Assembly: GCF_900100945.1 (NCBI RefSeq)
Contig: NZ_FNCG01000003.1
Span: forward strand, 62,001-126,000
DNA length: 64,000 nucleotides
Source: Mucilaginibacter gossypii
GTDB lineage: Bacteria; Bacteroidota; Bacteroidia; Sphingobacteriales; Sphingobacteriaceae
Direction of reading: 5' to 3'
Shown one piece after another: positions 53,752 through 61,802 of the stretch. A model generated the notes under the pieces. It saw only the letters and a list, made by a program, of their open reading frames with translations. It searched no databases and had not been told where the DNA came from. Position 1 is the stretch's first letter; each line of letters starts with the position of its first letter. The position numbers and the translations under genes are program-made.

Positions 53752-53853
53752 GGTGAAGATGTTTTATACAAATGTAAGCAGTAAAAAAGCGTTTGAAGCG
53801 AGTTGGAGCAAACGGGAATATTTTATGAACTTTACGTTAAATATTGTTATGCC

Positions 53854-54828
53854 TTATGCGAGATGAACCACCGCATACAGTGCAGCACCTGATATAGCAA
53901 TCCAAAGTACCACACCCTGTAAAAGCGGCTTCAGGCCAACAGATGCCAACACTTTGCGTGAAAGGCCCGCACCGATTAAAAATAAGGTAAGGGTTAAGCC
54001 TGCTTTTGCTGTAATGATGATGTAGGGGCTCATAAACCTTACAACTGGTAAGTAGGTGTTGGCTATCATAGCCAGTATAAATAAGCCGATAAAATAGGGG
54101 ATACTCACTTTTTTTGATTTGTTTTTAAACAGGAAGGTAGATAAGAATGCTACCGGGATAATCCATAATGCCCGCGCTAATTTCACTGTTGTCGCTACTT
54201 CAAGCGCGTGGGCTCCGTATTTACTTGCTGCACCAACTACCGAACTGGTATCATGTATAGCAATAGCACACCATAACCCAAACTGGGTTTGTGATAAATT
54301 CAAATAATGACCAATCACAGGAAAAACAAATAGCGCAATTGAGTTCAGGATAAATACACAGCCCAATGCTACGGAGATCTGCTTTTCTTCAGCTTTGATA
54401 ACCGGTGATATGGCTGCAATTGCGCTCCCGCCGCAAATAGCCGTTCCTGATGAGATCAAAAATGAAGTCTTTTTCTCGATGTTTAACCATCTCCCCATCA
54501 GCGTGCCAAATAGCAGTGTTCCGGTAATGGAGGCGATGGTAAACAAAATCCCTTCCTTGCCTGCCTGTAACGCGCTATGTACATTCATGCCAAAACCTAA
54601 ACCAACTACTGATATCTGTAATAAAATATGGGTGGCTTTGTGGTTGAGGTGCAAATATGGGTGACCAGAACATTGTGCTACTACCAAGCCTAATAGTAAA
54701 GCTACTGCCGGGCTCATAAAAGGCATCAGGCATAATACTATGCAAACTGCAAATATAACTTTGCGGGCATTTTCATTGATGTTTAATAACAGGCCACCGG
54801 TATTGTTTAATTGATGTTGGGTATTCAT
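53854..54828 (-). CDS. YeiH/UPF0324 family putative sulfate exporter
   Basis: A 324-residue membrane protein with nine to ten helices. Family markers are LLGLVVAQCSGHPY, LLQISVVGLGFGMNVHSALQ, ISSGTAICGGSAIAAISPVI and AIHDTSSVVGAASKYG. YeiH-like proteins have been described as putative sulfate exporters; actual substrates are unsettled. It is a single-gene unit between the AraC and pirin genes. Confidence 0.9.
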   Translation of the reverse strand: MNTQHQLNNTGGLLLNINENARKVIFAVCIVLCLMPFMSPAVALLLGLVVAQCSGHPYLHLNHKATHILLQISVVGLGFGMNVHSALQAGKEGILFTIASITGTLLFGTLMGRWLNIEKKTSFLISSGTAICGGSAIAAISPVIKAEEKQISVALGCVFILNSIALFVFPVIGHYLNLSQTQFGLWCAIAIHDTSSVVGAASKYGAHALEVATTVKLARALWIIPVAFLSTFLFKNKSKKVSIPYFIGLFILAMIANTYLPVVRFMSPYIIITAKAGLTLTLFLIGAGLSRKVLASVGLKPLLQGVVLWIAISGAALYAVVHLA

Positions 54829-54924
54829 TTTTCCTTTGTTTTAATGATACAAAGGTGTGAGGAATTACTGCCGGTTTTTCATCATAATACGCAATCTGTG
54901 ATAACCAAAAGTTATTATGGGGTT

Positions 54925-55779
54925 TTAGTAATTTAATGTGCCGAATACGCCGTTTTGATAATCTGATAATGCCTGCTCAATTTCTTCGGGCGTGTTCATT
55001 ACAAAATTATCCTTAGCTGATACGGGTTCGTCAATAGGTTTAGCAGATAGAAATAACACCTGCGAATCTTCGGTAGCTGTCACTGTGATCTCTTCATTAT
55101 CTTTTTCAAACACAATGAGATTGTGTTGACCGATAGTTTGTTCGTTTACTTTGACGCTGCCATTTATAATATAAAGTAATGCCCAGTAGCCGGATATGGC
55201 TTCAAAGTTTGCCTCTTTTCCCGTGGCTATTTTTCCAACTATAGAAATAACCGGGGTGAAGTTTTTGATAGGTCCGGTTTTGCCTTCATAATCTCCGCTG
55301 GCCAAACTGAAGTCGAGGCCTTCACCAATAAGTACTTTCGGTTGTTCGTTTGCCTTGGCCGACTGATAAAAAGGCTCGTCCCACTTTTTACTTTTAGGCG
55401 CATTGATCCAAAGCTGGATAAGTTCATGAACGCCGCCTTTTTGTAACAATTCGGCGGTAGGGCCTTCGCTGTGCATAATGCCTTTGCCTGCAAACATCCA
55501 TTGTACATCGCCGGCTTTTATAATCTCATCGTTACCTGCATTATCTTTATGATAACCTTCGCCCTGTAGCATAATGGTATACGGGCTGAAGCCGCGATGC
55601 GGGTGTGGGTGGATGCGCAAAGTTTGGCCGGGTTCTATTACCTCCGGTCCCATGTGATGTAACACAATAAAGGGGTTTGCAAACCGAAAATCTTTATGAG
55701 GTAATGGCTGGCGTACGGTTTCTTCGGCGGTAATTTTCTTTTCACGACCGGCAAGGACATGGATGATGGCTTTTTTCAT
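54925..55779 (-). CDS. Pirin family protein
   Basis: A 284-residue double-cupin protein. The metal ligands are in HPHPHRGFSPYTIM and GIMHSEGP (three histidines and one glutamate), so the N-terminal cupin should bind iron. Some pirins have quercetin 2,3-dioxygenase activity, others act as regulators. ATG 55779 is preferred over 55836 because MKKAIIHVLAGREKK is the family start. It stands next to a methyltransferase gene on the same strand. Confidence 0.93.
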   Translation of the reverse strand: MKKAIIHVLAGREKKITAEETVRQPLPHKDFRFANPFIVLHHMGPEVIEPGQTLRIHPHPHRGFSPYTIMLQGEGYHKDNAGNDEIIKAGDVQWMFAGKGIMHSEGPTAELLQKGGVHELIQLWINAPKSKKWDEPFYQSAKANEQPKVLIGEGLDFSLASGDYEGKTGPIKNFTPVISIVGKIATGKEANFEAISGYWALLYIINGSVKVNEQTIGQHNLIVFEKDNEEITVTATEDSQVLFLSAKPIDEPVSAKDNFVMNTPEEIEQALSDYQNGVFGTLNY

Positions 55780-55855
55780 TGGATAGATGTTGTCGGAATA
55801 AAAATAGCTTATTCCGTACGGAATACAACGAGCCAATAAGAAAATTACTGTGGTT

Positions 55856-56545
55856 TTACCTGCTCAGAGTTAACCGCACTAAGTACTGTTTAAATTCATC
55901 CTCCAGTAATACCTCCATATCAAAGCCAGCTTCTGCAACGATGGGCTTAAGTGTTTTTTCATCAATATATAGCCAACGGAACCAGTCGGTTTTTTGGCGA
56001 TTGTATTCATATTGATAAAGTAGCTCACCGTAATAACCTTTTTCCGGCAGGCCATCTTCATATAAATAAGTGATATCTGATGAATCAAATACGATTTGCC
56101 CCCCTGGATTGAGCAGCAGTTTAATGTGTTGTAAAAATACCTTCAGGTTTTCAAGTGTCCCGGTGAGGCCAATCCCGTTCATGAGCAAAAGCAGGGTATC
56201 GTATTTGCATTCGTTATAAACAAAAATGTCACCTTTGATTACTTTGTTTACCTTGCGCAGTTTCATTACATCACAGGCTAACGGGGAAATATCAAGCGCG
56301 GTGCAATCAAAGCCACGTTGCTGCAATACTAAAGCATGACTGCCCGCTCCTGCGCCAATATCCAGCACGCTTCCGCGGCATTCGTTCATGGCCAGCCATT
56401 CTATATCCGGCATGTCATCCTCATCCCTGAAGTAAACATCAATGGGCATCTCCTCTTTAGGTCCATATTGATTATTGATCCAAAGTTTATGGTTAGCTGA
56501 TTTATGATAATGATCATGTATGGCCTGGCCCAGTATATCTTTCAT
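55856..56545 (-). CDS. Class I SAM-dependent methyltransferase
   Basis: A 229-residue methyltransferase. The SAM-binding motif I is VLDIGAGAGSHALVL at about residues 60-74, followed by LDISPLACDVMKL for the acidic loop and LLLNPGGQIVFDSSD. The target molecule is not recognisable. It lies 76 bases upstream of the pirin gene and probably shares its transcript. Confidence 0.88.
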   Translation of the reverse strand: MKDILGQAIHDHYHKSANHKLWINNQYGPKEEMPIDVYFRDEDDMPDIEWLAMNECRGSVLDIGAGAGSHALVLQQRGFDCTALDISPLACDVMKLRKVNKVIKGDIFVYNECKYDTLLLLMNGIGLTGTLENLKVFLQHIKLLLNPGGQIVFDSSDITYLYEDGLPEKGYYGELLYQYEYNRQKTDWFRWLYIDEKTLKPIVAEAGFDMEVLLEDEFKQYLVRLTLSR

Positions 56546-56605
56546 GTGCCCAAAAGTATGAATTGAAAGTTTAATTTAGCGCCACATTAATCCCTTTGAT
56601 CGACT

Positions 56606-57313
56606 ATGTGGTTAAGTTATGGTTTGCTGGCACTTATTTTAGTAGCTGGTGTAGCATACAGTATATCGGCCCGTAAGCTAACTGTTATAGCAGCATTAAC
56701 CGGTGCCGCAGTTGCCATCCTGGTATTTGCCGGTGCCGGCTTCACAGGTTTAGCCATGATGACTACCTTTTTTATTTTAGGTTCGGCAGCTACCTCGGTA
56801 CAAAGCAAAACAAAGAAGGATTTAAACGCAGATCAAAAAGGAGGGAGAACAGCCGGGCAGGTTTTGGCGAATGCCGGTACGGCTGCCTTATGCGGAATTT
56901 TGATCCTCGTTTTTCCGGCCCAAACTCAGGTTTTACAATTGATGATTGCCGCCATCTTCGCTTCGGCAACAGCCGATACATTGTCATCAGAGTTAGGGAC
57001 GGTTTACGGAAAACGTTTCTTCAATATTATAACCCTAAAGCCGGATTTACGCGGGCTTAATGGGGTGATCAGCTTAGAGGGTACTTTAATTGGCGTAATT
57101 GGCTCGGTTATCATTGCTGTTGTTTATGCCATAGGAATGGACTGGACAACAAATTTCATCTGGATTATTGTTGCAGGTACACTCGGTAATCTAACAGATT
57201 CCGTTTTAGGGGCTGTGTTGGAAAGAAAAAATCTGATCAACAACGATACCGTTAATTTTTTAAATACCCTGATAGCTGCTTTGTTTATGCTGTTGCTGTA
57301 CTTTGTTTTATAA
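56606..57313 (+). CDS. DUF92 family membrane protein (TMEM19-like)
   Basis: A 235-residue membrane protein with about six helices. The family pattern is clear: KKDLNADQKGGRTAGQVLAN, then ASATADTLSSELGTVYGKRF and GNLTDSVLGAVLERKN. One relative, VTE6, is a phytyl-phosphate kinase, but DUF92 members of Bacteroidota have no proven role. Followed after 18 bases by mtfA. Confidence 0.9.
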   Translation: MWLSYGLLALILVAGVAYSISARKLTVIAALTGAAVAILVFAGAGFTGLAMMTTFFILGSAATSVQSKTKKDLNADQKGGRTAGQVLANAGTAALCGILILVFPAQTQVLQLMIAAIFASATADTLSSELGTVYGKRFFNIITLKPDLRGLNGVISLEGTLIGVIGSVIIAVVYAIGMDWTTNFIWIIVAGTLGNLTDSVLGAVLERKNLINNDTVNFLNTLIAALFMLLLYFVL

Positions 57314-57331
57314 TTTAATCTGTAAATAAAA

Positions 57332-58114
57332 ATGGTTCCTATCCTGATATTGATCGTTGTTGCGTTGGTGGTGTTCGTTTTCCTCAATAAAAAGAAAGTG
57401 GTAAATGAAACGCCTGCTGCCACATTGAATTATAAAGCGCTTTTAGAATTGCACATTCCATATTATCAGCACCTTGATGCTGATCGAAAACTGTTGTTTG
57501 AAAGAAAGGTTGCCAGACTTTTAGCGGATATTAATATCGAGGGTGTTGGTACAACGGTAAGCGATGCTGATAAAGTAATGATAGCTGCTAGTGCCGTGAT
57601 CCCGATATTTGGCTTTAACGATTGGAAATACCGTAACCTCACCAATGTGATTCTTTACCCGGATACATTTGATAGCGAGTTTCAGTTTGAAGGCGAAAAT
57701 AGGAGTATTTTAGGAATGGTAGGCTCAGGATATATGAACGGGCAAATGATCCTGTCGAGAGCGGCGTTGACAAAAGGTTTTAGTAAATCGGCAGGGAAAG
57801 AGAACACGGCTATTCATGAGTTTGTACACCTGCTTGATAAGGCCGATGGGGCTACCGACGGTGTGCCGGAAATCCTGCTGGCTCATGAATATATTATGCC
57901 ATGGCTCAAAATGATCCACCAGGAGATTCACAAAATTGAAGCCGGGCGTTCTGATATCAATCCGTACGCCATCACTAACGAAGCTGAGTTTTTAGCTGTT
58001 GTAGCCGAGTACTTTTTTCAAAAGCCGAACGAGTTGAAACATAAACATCCCGAACTTTATGATATGTTAAGCACCATCTTCTTGCAGGACCTGGATGATA
58101 ATGATGTTACCTGA
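57332..58114 (+). CDS. mtfA: MtfA-like zinc-dependent peptidase
   Basis: A 260-residue protein. One N-terminal membrane helix (ILILIVVALVVFVFL) precedes the MtfA peptidase domain. The metal site is NTAIHEFVHLLDKADG (HExxH-like) with a downstream glutamate in NEAEFLAVVAEYFFQKP. In E. coli MtfA interacts with the Mlc regulator; here the role is unknown. Its stop TGA abuts the convergent stop of the next gene (TGATCA). Confidence 0.9.
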   Translation: MVPILILIVVALVVFVFLNKKKVVNETPAATLNYKALLELHIPYYQHLDADRKLLFERKVARLLADINIEGVGTTVSDADKVMIAASAVIPIFGFNDWKYRNLTNVILYPDTFDSEFQFEGENRSILGMVGSGYMNGQMILSRAALTKGFSKSAGKENTAIHEFVHLLDKADGATDGVPEILLAHEYIMPWLKMIHQEIHKIEAGRSDINPYAITNEAEFLAVVAEYFFQKPNELKHKHPELYDMLSTIFLQDLDDNDVT

Positions 58115-58924
58115 TCAAAAGCTAAGGCCAAGCTGCCCTAACGGCTCATGTTGAACAACCGTACTGCTGATATAGTAAACCGGAGTTTCTTCATGTCTTG
58201 ACGCCACAATAATATTGATCCCATCGGCACAATTGGTAAACAAATCCTCTACCAGCTTGGGGTCGTTGTTGTTTTTGGAAAGATGCGAAAGCAGCAAGTG
58301 GGTCATGTGCGGCGGGCGGTGCGTAGTGAATAAACCCAAAGCCTGCTTGTTTGATAAATGCCCTTTTCCCCCACGGATGCGTTGTTTTAAATAATAAGGG
58401 TAACCGCCTTTATCCAGCATATCATCATCATAATTGGCTTCCAAAAAAGCAGCATGGCACTGGCTAAAGTAGCGGATGAGTTGGTCGCACACTATTCCCA
58501 GATCGGTAAACACGCCTACCTTAACATTGCGACAGCTTACAATAAAGCTATGCGGCTCAGACGCATCATGCATTTTGGGGAAGGATGTTACTTCGAGGTC
58601 ACCAATAACAACTGTTTGAAATGCGCTAAGATGATGGACTTTAAAATGATCAACACCGCTAAGGTGCATCAACGTGCCGGGGGTGATGTAAACCGGCAGC
58701 TGATATTTTTTGGCTAATACCGGTATACCACGAATATGATCAGAATGTTCATGCGATACAAAAATGGCTTTCACCTTTTGCATGGACAAGCCCAGCCGGG
58801 TCATGCGTTTTTCAGTCTCGCGGCATGAAATGCCCACATCAACCAATATAGCCTCCTGATCGTTCCCTACGTAATAGCAATTGCCATTACTTCCCGAATT
58901 TAATGATGTAATGAATAAAGACAT
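58115..58924 (-). CDS. Metallo-beta-lactamase-fold hydrolase, WalJ/YycJ-like
   Basis: A 269-residue hydrolase. The metal site is complete: SHEHSDHIRG, then PKMHDASEPHSF, GVFTDLGIVCDQ and LLLSHLSKNNND. This pattern and the start FITSLNSGSNGNCYYVG match the YycJ/WalJ group, known from Bacillus as a 5'-3' DNA exonuclease linked to the WalRK signal. There is no WalRK pair in the window. Convergent with mtfA. Confidence 0.92.
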   Translation of the reverse strand: MSLFITSLNSGSNGNCYYVGNDQEAILVDVGISCRETEKRMTRLGLSMQKVKAIFVSHEHSDHIRGIPVLAKKYQLPVYITPGTLMHLSGVDHFKVHHLSAFQTVVIGDLEVTSFPKMHDASEPHSFIVSCRNVKVGVFTDLGIVCDQLIRYFSQCHAAFLEANYDDDMLDKGGYPYYLKQRIRGGKGHLSNKQALGLFTTHRPPHMTHLLLSHLSKNNNDPKLVEDLFTNCADGINIIVASRHEETPVYYISSTVVQHEPLGQLGLSF

Positions 58925-59001
58925 TGCAATGCAAAGTAAACTATTTTGGTGTTATTATTTTAATCCTAATGATTTTAGCATTCAGAAAATCAGCATTTTT
59001 T

Positions 59002-59031
59002 TTTGACGCTATAAAAACCTGCTTATATTTA
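59002..59031 (+). promoter_or_regulatory. Promoter of yceH-like gene
   Basis: TTTG (59002-59005), 18-bp spacer, TATATTTA (59024-59031), then only three bases to ATG 59035: a likely leaderless transcript. Confidence 0.45.
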
Positions 59032-59034
59032 GCC

Positions 59035-59694
59035 ATGGATTCACCGCAAACTTTACCCGTACTTGATGCAGAAGAACTACGTGTGCTTGGTACTTTAATG
59101 GAAAAGGCCAAAACCACGCCCGATTATTATCCTATGACCCTTAACGGATTGGTGGCCGCCTGTAACCAGAAAACATCGCGCAAACCTGTTGTTAATTATG
59201 ATGATGATACGGTTATCAATGCCCTAAATTCCTTGAAAAGGCGCGGTTTGATCTCTACCGCTACCGGTGGTTCTATTCGTAATATTAAATACAAACATAA
59301 TTTCGCCATAGTTTTCCCGGTAATACCTTCGGAAGTAGCTTTGATTTGCCTTTTGATCCTTCGTGGGCCTCAAACGCCAGGTGAATTGAATACCAACAGC
59401 GGCCGCATGTACGAATTTGATTCGATAGAAGATGTACAGGAGATCCTGGATAAACTGGCTGGCGGCGAGACGCCTTACATTGTACAGCTACCCAAACGCC
59501 CCGGCCAAAAGGAAGTTAGATACGCGCATCTATTAGGCGGAACGCCCGAAATTAATGATGATGATTTTGCAGATGAGCCAAGTGGTCGCCCATCTTCATC
59601 AGCAATGGAGGCCCGTTTAACCAAAGCCGAACAGGAAATTGCCGAATTGAAAGAAACCGTGGGCAGGTTGATGAGGGAATTGGGAGTGGAGTAA
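59035..59694 (+). CDS. yceH: YceH family protein (DUF480)
   Basis: A 219-residue protein with two winged-helix DUF480 units. The family start LDAEELRVLGTLMEKAKTTP and YYPMTLNGLVAACNQKTSR is followed by LNSLKRRGLI, LRGPQTPGELNTNSGRMYEF and VQLPKRPGQKEVRYAHLLGG. The C-terminal 35 residues form a coiled coil. ATG 59035 is favoured because the domain begins there and the promoter is just upstream; an earlier in-frame start would overlap the promoter. Function unknown, probably DNA or RNA binding. Confidence 0.92.
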   Translation: MDSPQTLPVLDAEELRVLGTLMEKAKTTPDYYPMTLNGLVAACNQKTSRKPVVNYDDDTVINALNSLKRRGLISTATGGSIRNIKYKHNFAIVFPVIPSEVALICLLILRGPQTPGELNTNSGRMYEFDSIEDVQEILDKLAGGETPYIVQLPKRPGQKEVRYAHLLGGTPEINDDDFADEPSGRPSSSAMEARLTKAEQEIAELKETVGRLMRELGVE

Positions 59695-59707
59695 AAATTA
59701 TGGTCAA

Positions 59708-59794
59708 GTTGAATTTGTTTCAACACCGCATTTGCTAAGCCGCCTGCTAATCTGGGCGTCTACCTGTCCTGTGGGGTGCTGAAATAAATTCAGC
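59708..59794. repeat. Interspersed inverted-repeat element
   Basis: Arms GTTGAATTTGTTTCAACACC (59708-59727) and GGTGCTGAAATAAATTCAGC (59775-59794) are inverted copies with three mismatches, around a 47-base loop. There is no gene in it. The arms resemble a dispersed repeat with the core GCTGAA-TTTCAGC known from Sphingobacteria. Confidence 0.6.
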
Positions 59795-59816
59795 ATATGG
59801 TGCAGTTTTTTCATGG

Positions 59817-60347
59817 CTATATTTCTTTCAAAAATACTTTCATTACATCCCGCAAAGCCTTCGCCGTTTGCTCATCTGTAATATCCCCATGCACATCTAT
59901 TTTGCTCCTGATAAAAGGAACAAGCAAAGTTGCCCCCTCTGTTACTTTTGCCGAAAGCGCCCCAAGTGTCAGGAGCAATGCAGCATGCGCATGACTGCCA
60001 ACTGATGACGCAGTAACTAAAGCTACAGGTTTATCAACCAGCGAACCTTTCGAAACTGTCCAATCTAACATATTCTTAAGCTGCCCAGGAACCCCAAACG
60101 CATACTCTGGTGTGCAGATGATAATGCCTGAAGCATCTTTCATCAAGCTTCGCAACTCTGAAACTGATTCTGGTGGATGTTCGTGGTCAAGTCCGGGATC
60201 AAATGGAGGTATCTCGGCTAATCTTTCGTATATAGTGTAATTGATATCGGCTGGAACTAATTCACCTAAAAACTTGAGAATATTATGATTGGATGAGCCA
60301 GTTCTTAAGCTACCGGAAATAGCGAGAATATTGCCTTTATAATTCAT
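59817..60347 (-). CDS. NADPH-dependent FMN reductase family protein
   Basis: A 176-residue flavodoxin-like reductase. The FMN-binding loop is ISGSLRTGSSNHNIL, followed by TPEYAFGVPGQLKNMLDWTV around the isoalloxazine site. Family members reduce FMN, quinones or chromate. The gene is bounded on both sides by dispersed-type repeats (59708-59794 and 60367-60447). Confidence 0.92.
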   Translation of the reverse strand: MNYKGNILAISGSLRTGSSNHNILKFLGELVPADINYTIYERLAEIPPFDPGLDHEHPPESVSELRSLMKDASGIIICTPEYAFGVPGQLKNMLDWTVSKGSLVDKPVALVTASSVGSHAHAALLLTLGALSAKVTEGATLLVPFIRSKIDVHGDITDEQTAKALRDVMKVFLKEI

Positions 60348-60366
60348 GGAAGCGGACGTTGTGGAA

Positions 60367-60403
60367 CCAAACTTACGAAGTTTCTAAAACTTTGTAAGTT
60401 TGG
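60367..60403. repeat. 17-bp inverted repeat hairpin
   Basis: CCAAACTTACGAAGTTT and AAACTTTGTAAGTTTGG pair around CTA with one G-U pair. It may serve as the promoter-side boundary of the FMN reductase gene or a repeat of the dispersed kind. Confidence 0.65.
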
Positions 60404-60433
60404 ATAAAGTCATAAATATGCAAAGCAAAAGCT

Positions 60434-60447
60434 CCCCCTTTAGGGGG
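60434..60447. repeat. C5/G5 hairpin (CTCCCCCTTTAGGGGG element)
   Basis: CCCCC, TTTA and GGGGG form a short GC hairpin followed by CCGGGGGG. It resembles a short GC element often found between genes in Bacteroidota. It lies just after the histidine kinase stop on the minus strand. Confidence 0.5.
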
Positions 60448-60455
60448 CCGGGGGG

Positions 60456-61802
60456 TTAAACGAACGACAAGATAAACGCTGATCCTTTACCCTCGGTTGA
60501 TTGTACCTGGATATTGCCTTTATGAAGCAGCATGATCTGTTTACACAGGCTCAACCCGATACCGCTGCCCGTTTTGCGGGTACTGAAGAAAGGAATAAAA
60601 ATTTTATCAAGCAGTTCGGGCAGCATGCCTAAGCCGTTATCGATAACTTTTACAAAAGTTTTACCGCCCTGAATTTCGGCTGTGAGTGTGATGCGTGGTT
60701 CCTCCCGATCTTTCACCGCTTCAATGGCGTTAACCAGCAGATTGATCATTACCTGCTCAATCAAGTTAATGTCGGCTTCAATGGCAAGTGTCGGATCACG
60801 TAGAATGATCTCCAGTTCTATCTTCTTTTTCTCCAGGGTAGGCGTCATCAAGCTGTTGAGGTTTTCAAAGATATTGCGCACCATGATCTTGTTCAGATCA
60901 AGTTTGGTAATCTTATTGAGGCTGCGGTAGCTTTCGGTAAACTTAAGCAGGCCTTCGCTGCGGCGCTTGATGGTATCGATACCGAGCTCAATGTCTTCCA
61001 AATCACTATGAGGCAGGCTTTCGGCAATATCAGGGCTTTGCAGGCGGTTCTTGAGCGTATCCGCGAGAGAAGAAATAGGAGCTACGGAGTTCATGATCTC
61101 ATGCGTCATTACATTAAGCAATTTCGACCACGCTTTCGACTCCGTTTCATCCAAAGCTTCGTTTACGTTTTGAAAAGCGATGAGTTTGTATAGTTTATCA
61201 TCGCTGCGCATCAGGCTGGCGTTCACCAGTATTTTAACCTGTTGTTGGTTACGGGTTACAGTGATGATCTTACTATCGCCCGGCTTAAGTTTAATCAGTT
61301 CGGCATACAATGATGGCTCTCGTTTTTCGAGCGAGTGTACAGTCTTAAGATAAGGTACACCTATAATGGTTTTAAAAGCTTCATTGATCCAGCCGGTTTC
61401 GCCGGTTTCCTCTTCGTAGGATAAAATACCGGTATCAACCAGTTCAAGAATCTTTTGCAGGTAGTGATATTGTGTTTCGCGTTCGCGGCTTATTAGTTTG
61501 AATGTGGTATTGATGTCGTTAAAGCCTTTACGCAAGGGCTTAAGTTCATTGGGGGCCTTCCGTACATCAAAATGGCGGGAAAAATCACGATAATGGATCG
61601 ACTCTACAAATTGATTTACTTCGTCCTGTGCTTTTTTCTGAAAACGGATCATATCCACCACCGAGTAAGCAACCAATGGCAACAAGATCACGAGATACAA
61701 CAGCTGATTAAGGCTTACTATGACAAAAGCCGTGACGGTAAGTACAATCAGCAATAAAAATACACGCAGCAAAAGCCGCCACTCGTAACGGTTAAATATC
61801 AT
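60456..61802 (-). CDS. Sensor histidine kinase, NtrY-like
   Basis: A 448-residue membrane kinase. Two N-terminal helices (residues about 10-30 and 33-49) are followed by a HAMP-like stretch, a PAS-type region (KILELVDTGILSYEEETG) and the kinase core. The phospho-accepting H234 is in MTHEIMNSVAPISSLADTL; the N box is NLLVNAIEAV; then DNGLGM, FIPFFSTRKTGSGIGLSL. It overlaps the 3' end of the response-regulator gene by 11 bases, so the pair is cotranslated. Confidence 0.93.
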   Translation of the reverse strand: MIFNRYEWRLLLRVFLLLIVLTVTAFVIVSLNQLLYLVILLPLVAYSVVDMIRFQKKAQDEVNQFVESIHYRDFSRHFDVRKAPNELKPLRKGFNDINTTFKLISRERETQYHYLQKILELVDTGILSYEEETGETGWINEAFKTIIGVPYLKTVHSLEKREPSLYAELIKLKPGDSKIITVTRNQQQVKILVNASLMRSDDKLYKLIAFQNVNEALDETESKAWSKLLNVMTHEIMNSVAPISSLADTLKNRLQSPDIAESLPHSDLEDIELGIDTIKRRSEGLLKFTESYRSLNKITKLDLNKIMVRNIFENLNSLMTPTLEKKKIELEIILRDPTLAIEADINLIEQVMINLLVNAIEAVKDREEPRITLTAEIQGGKTFVKVIDNGLGMLPELLDKIFIPFFSTRKTGSGIGLSLCKQIMLLHKGNIQVQSTEGKGSAFILSFV

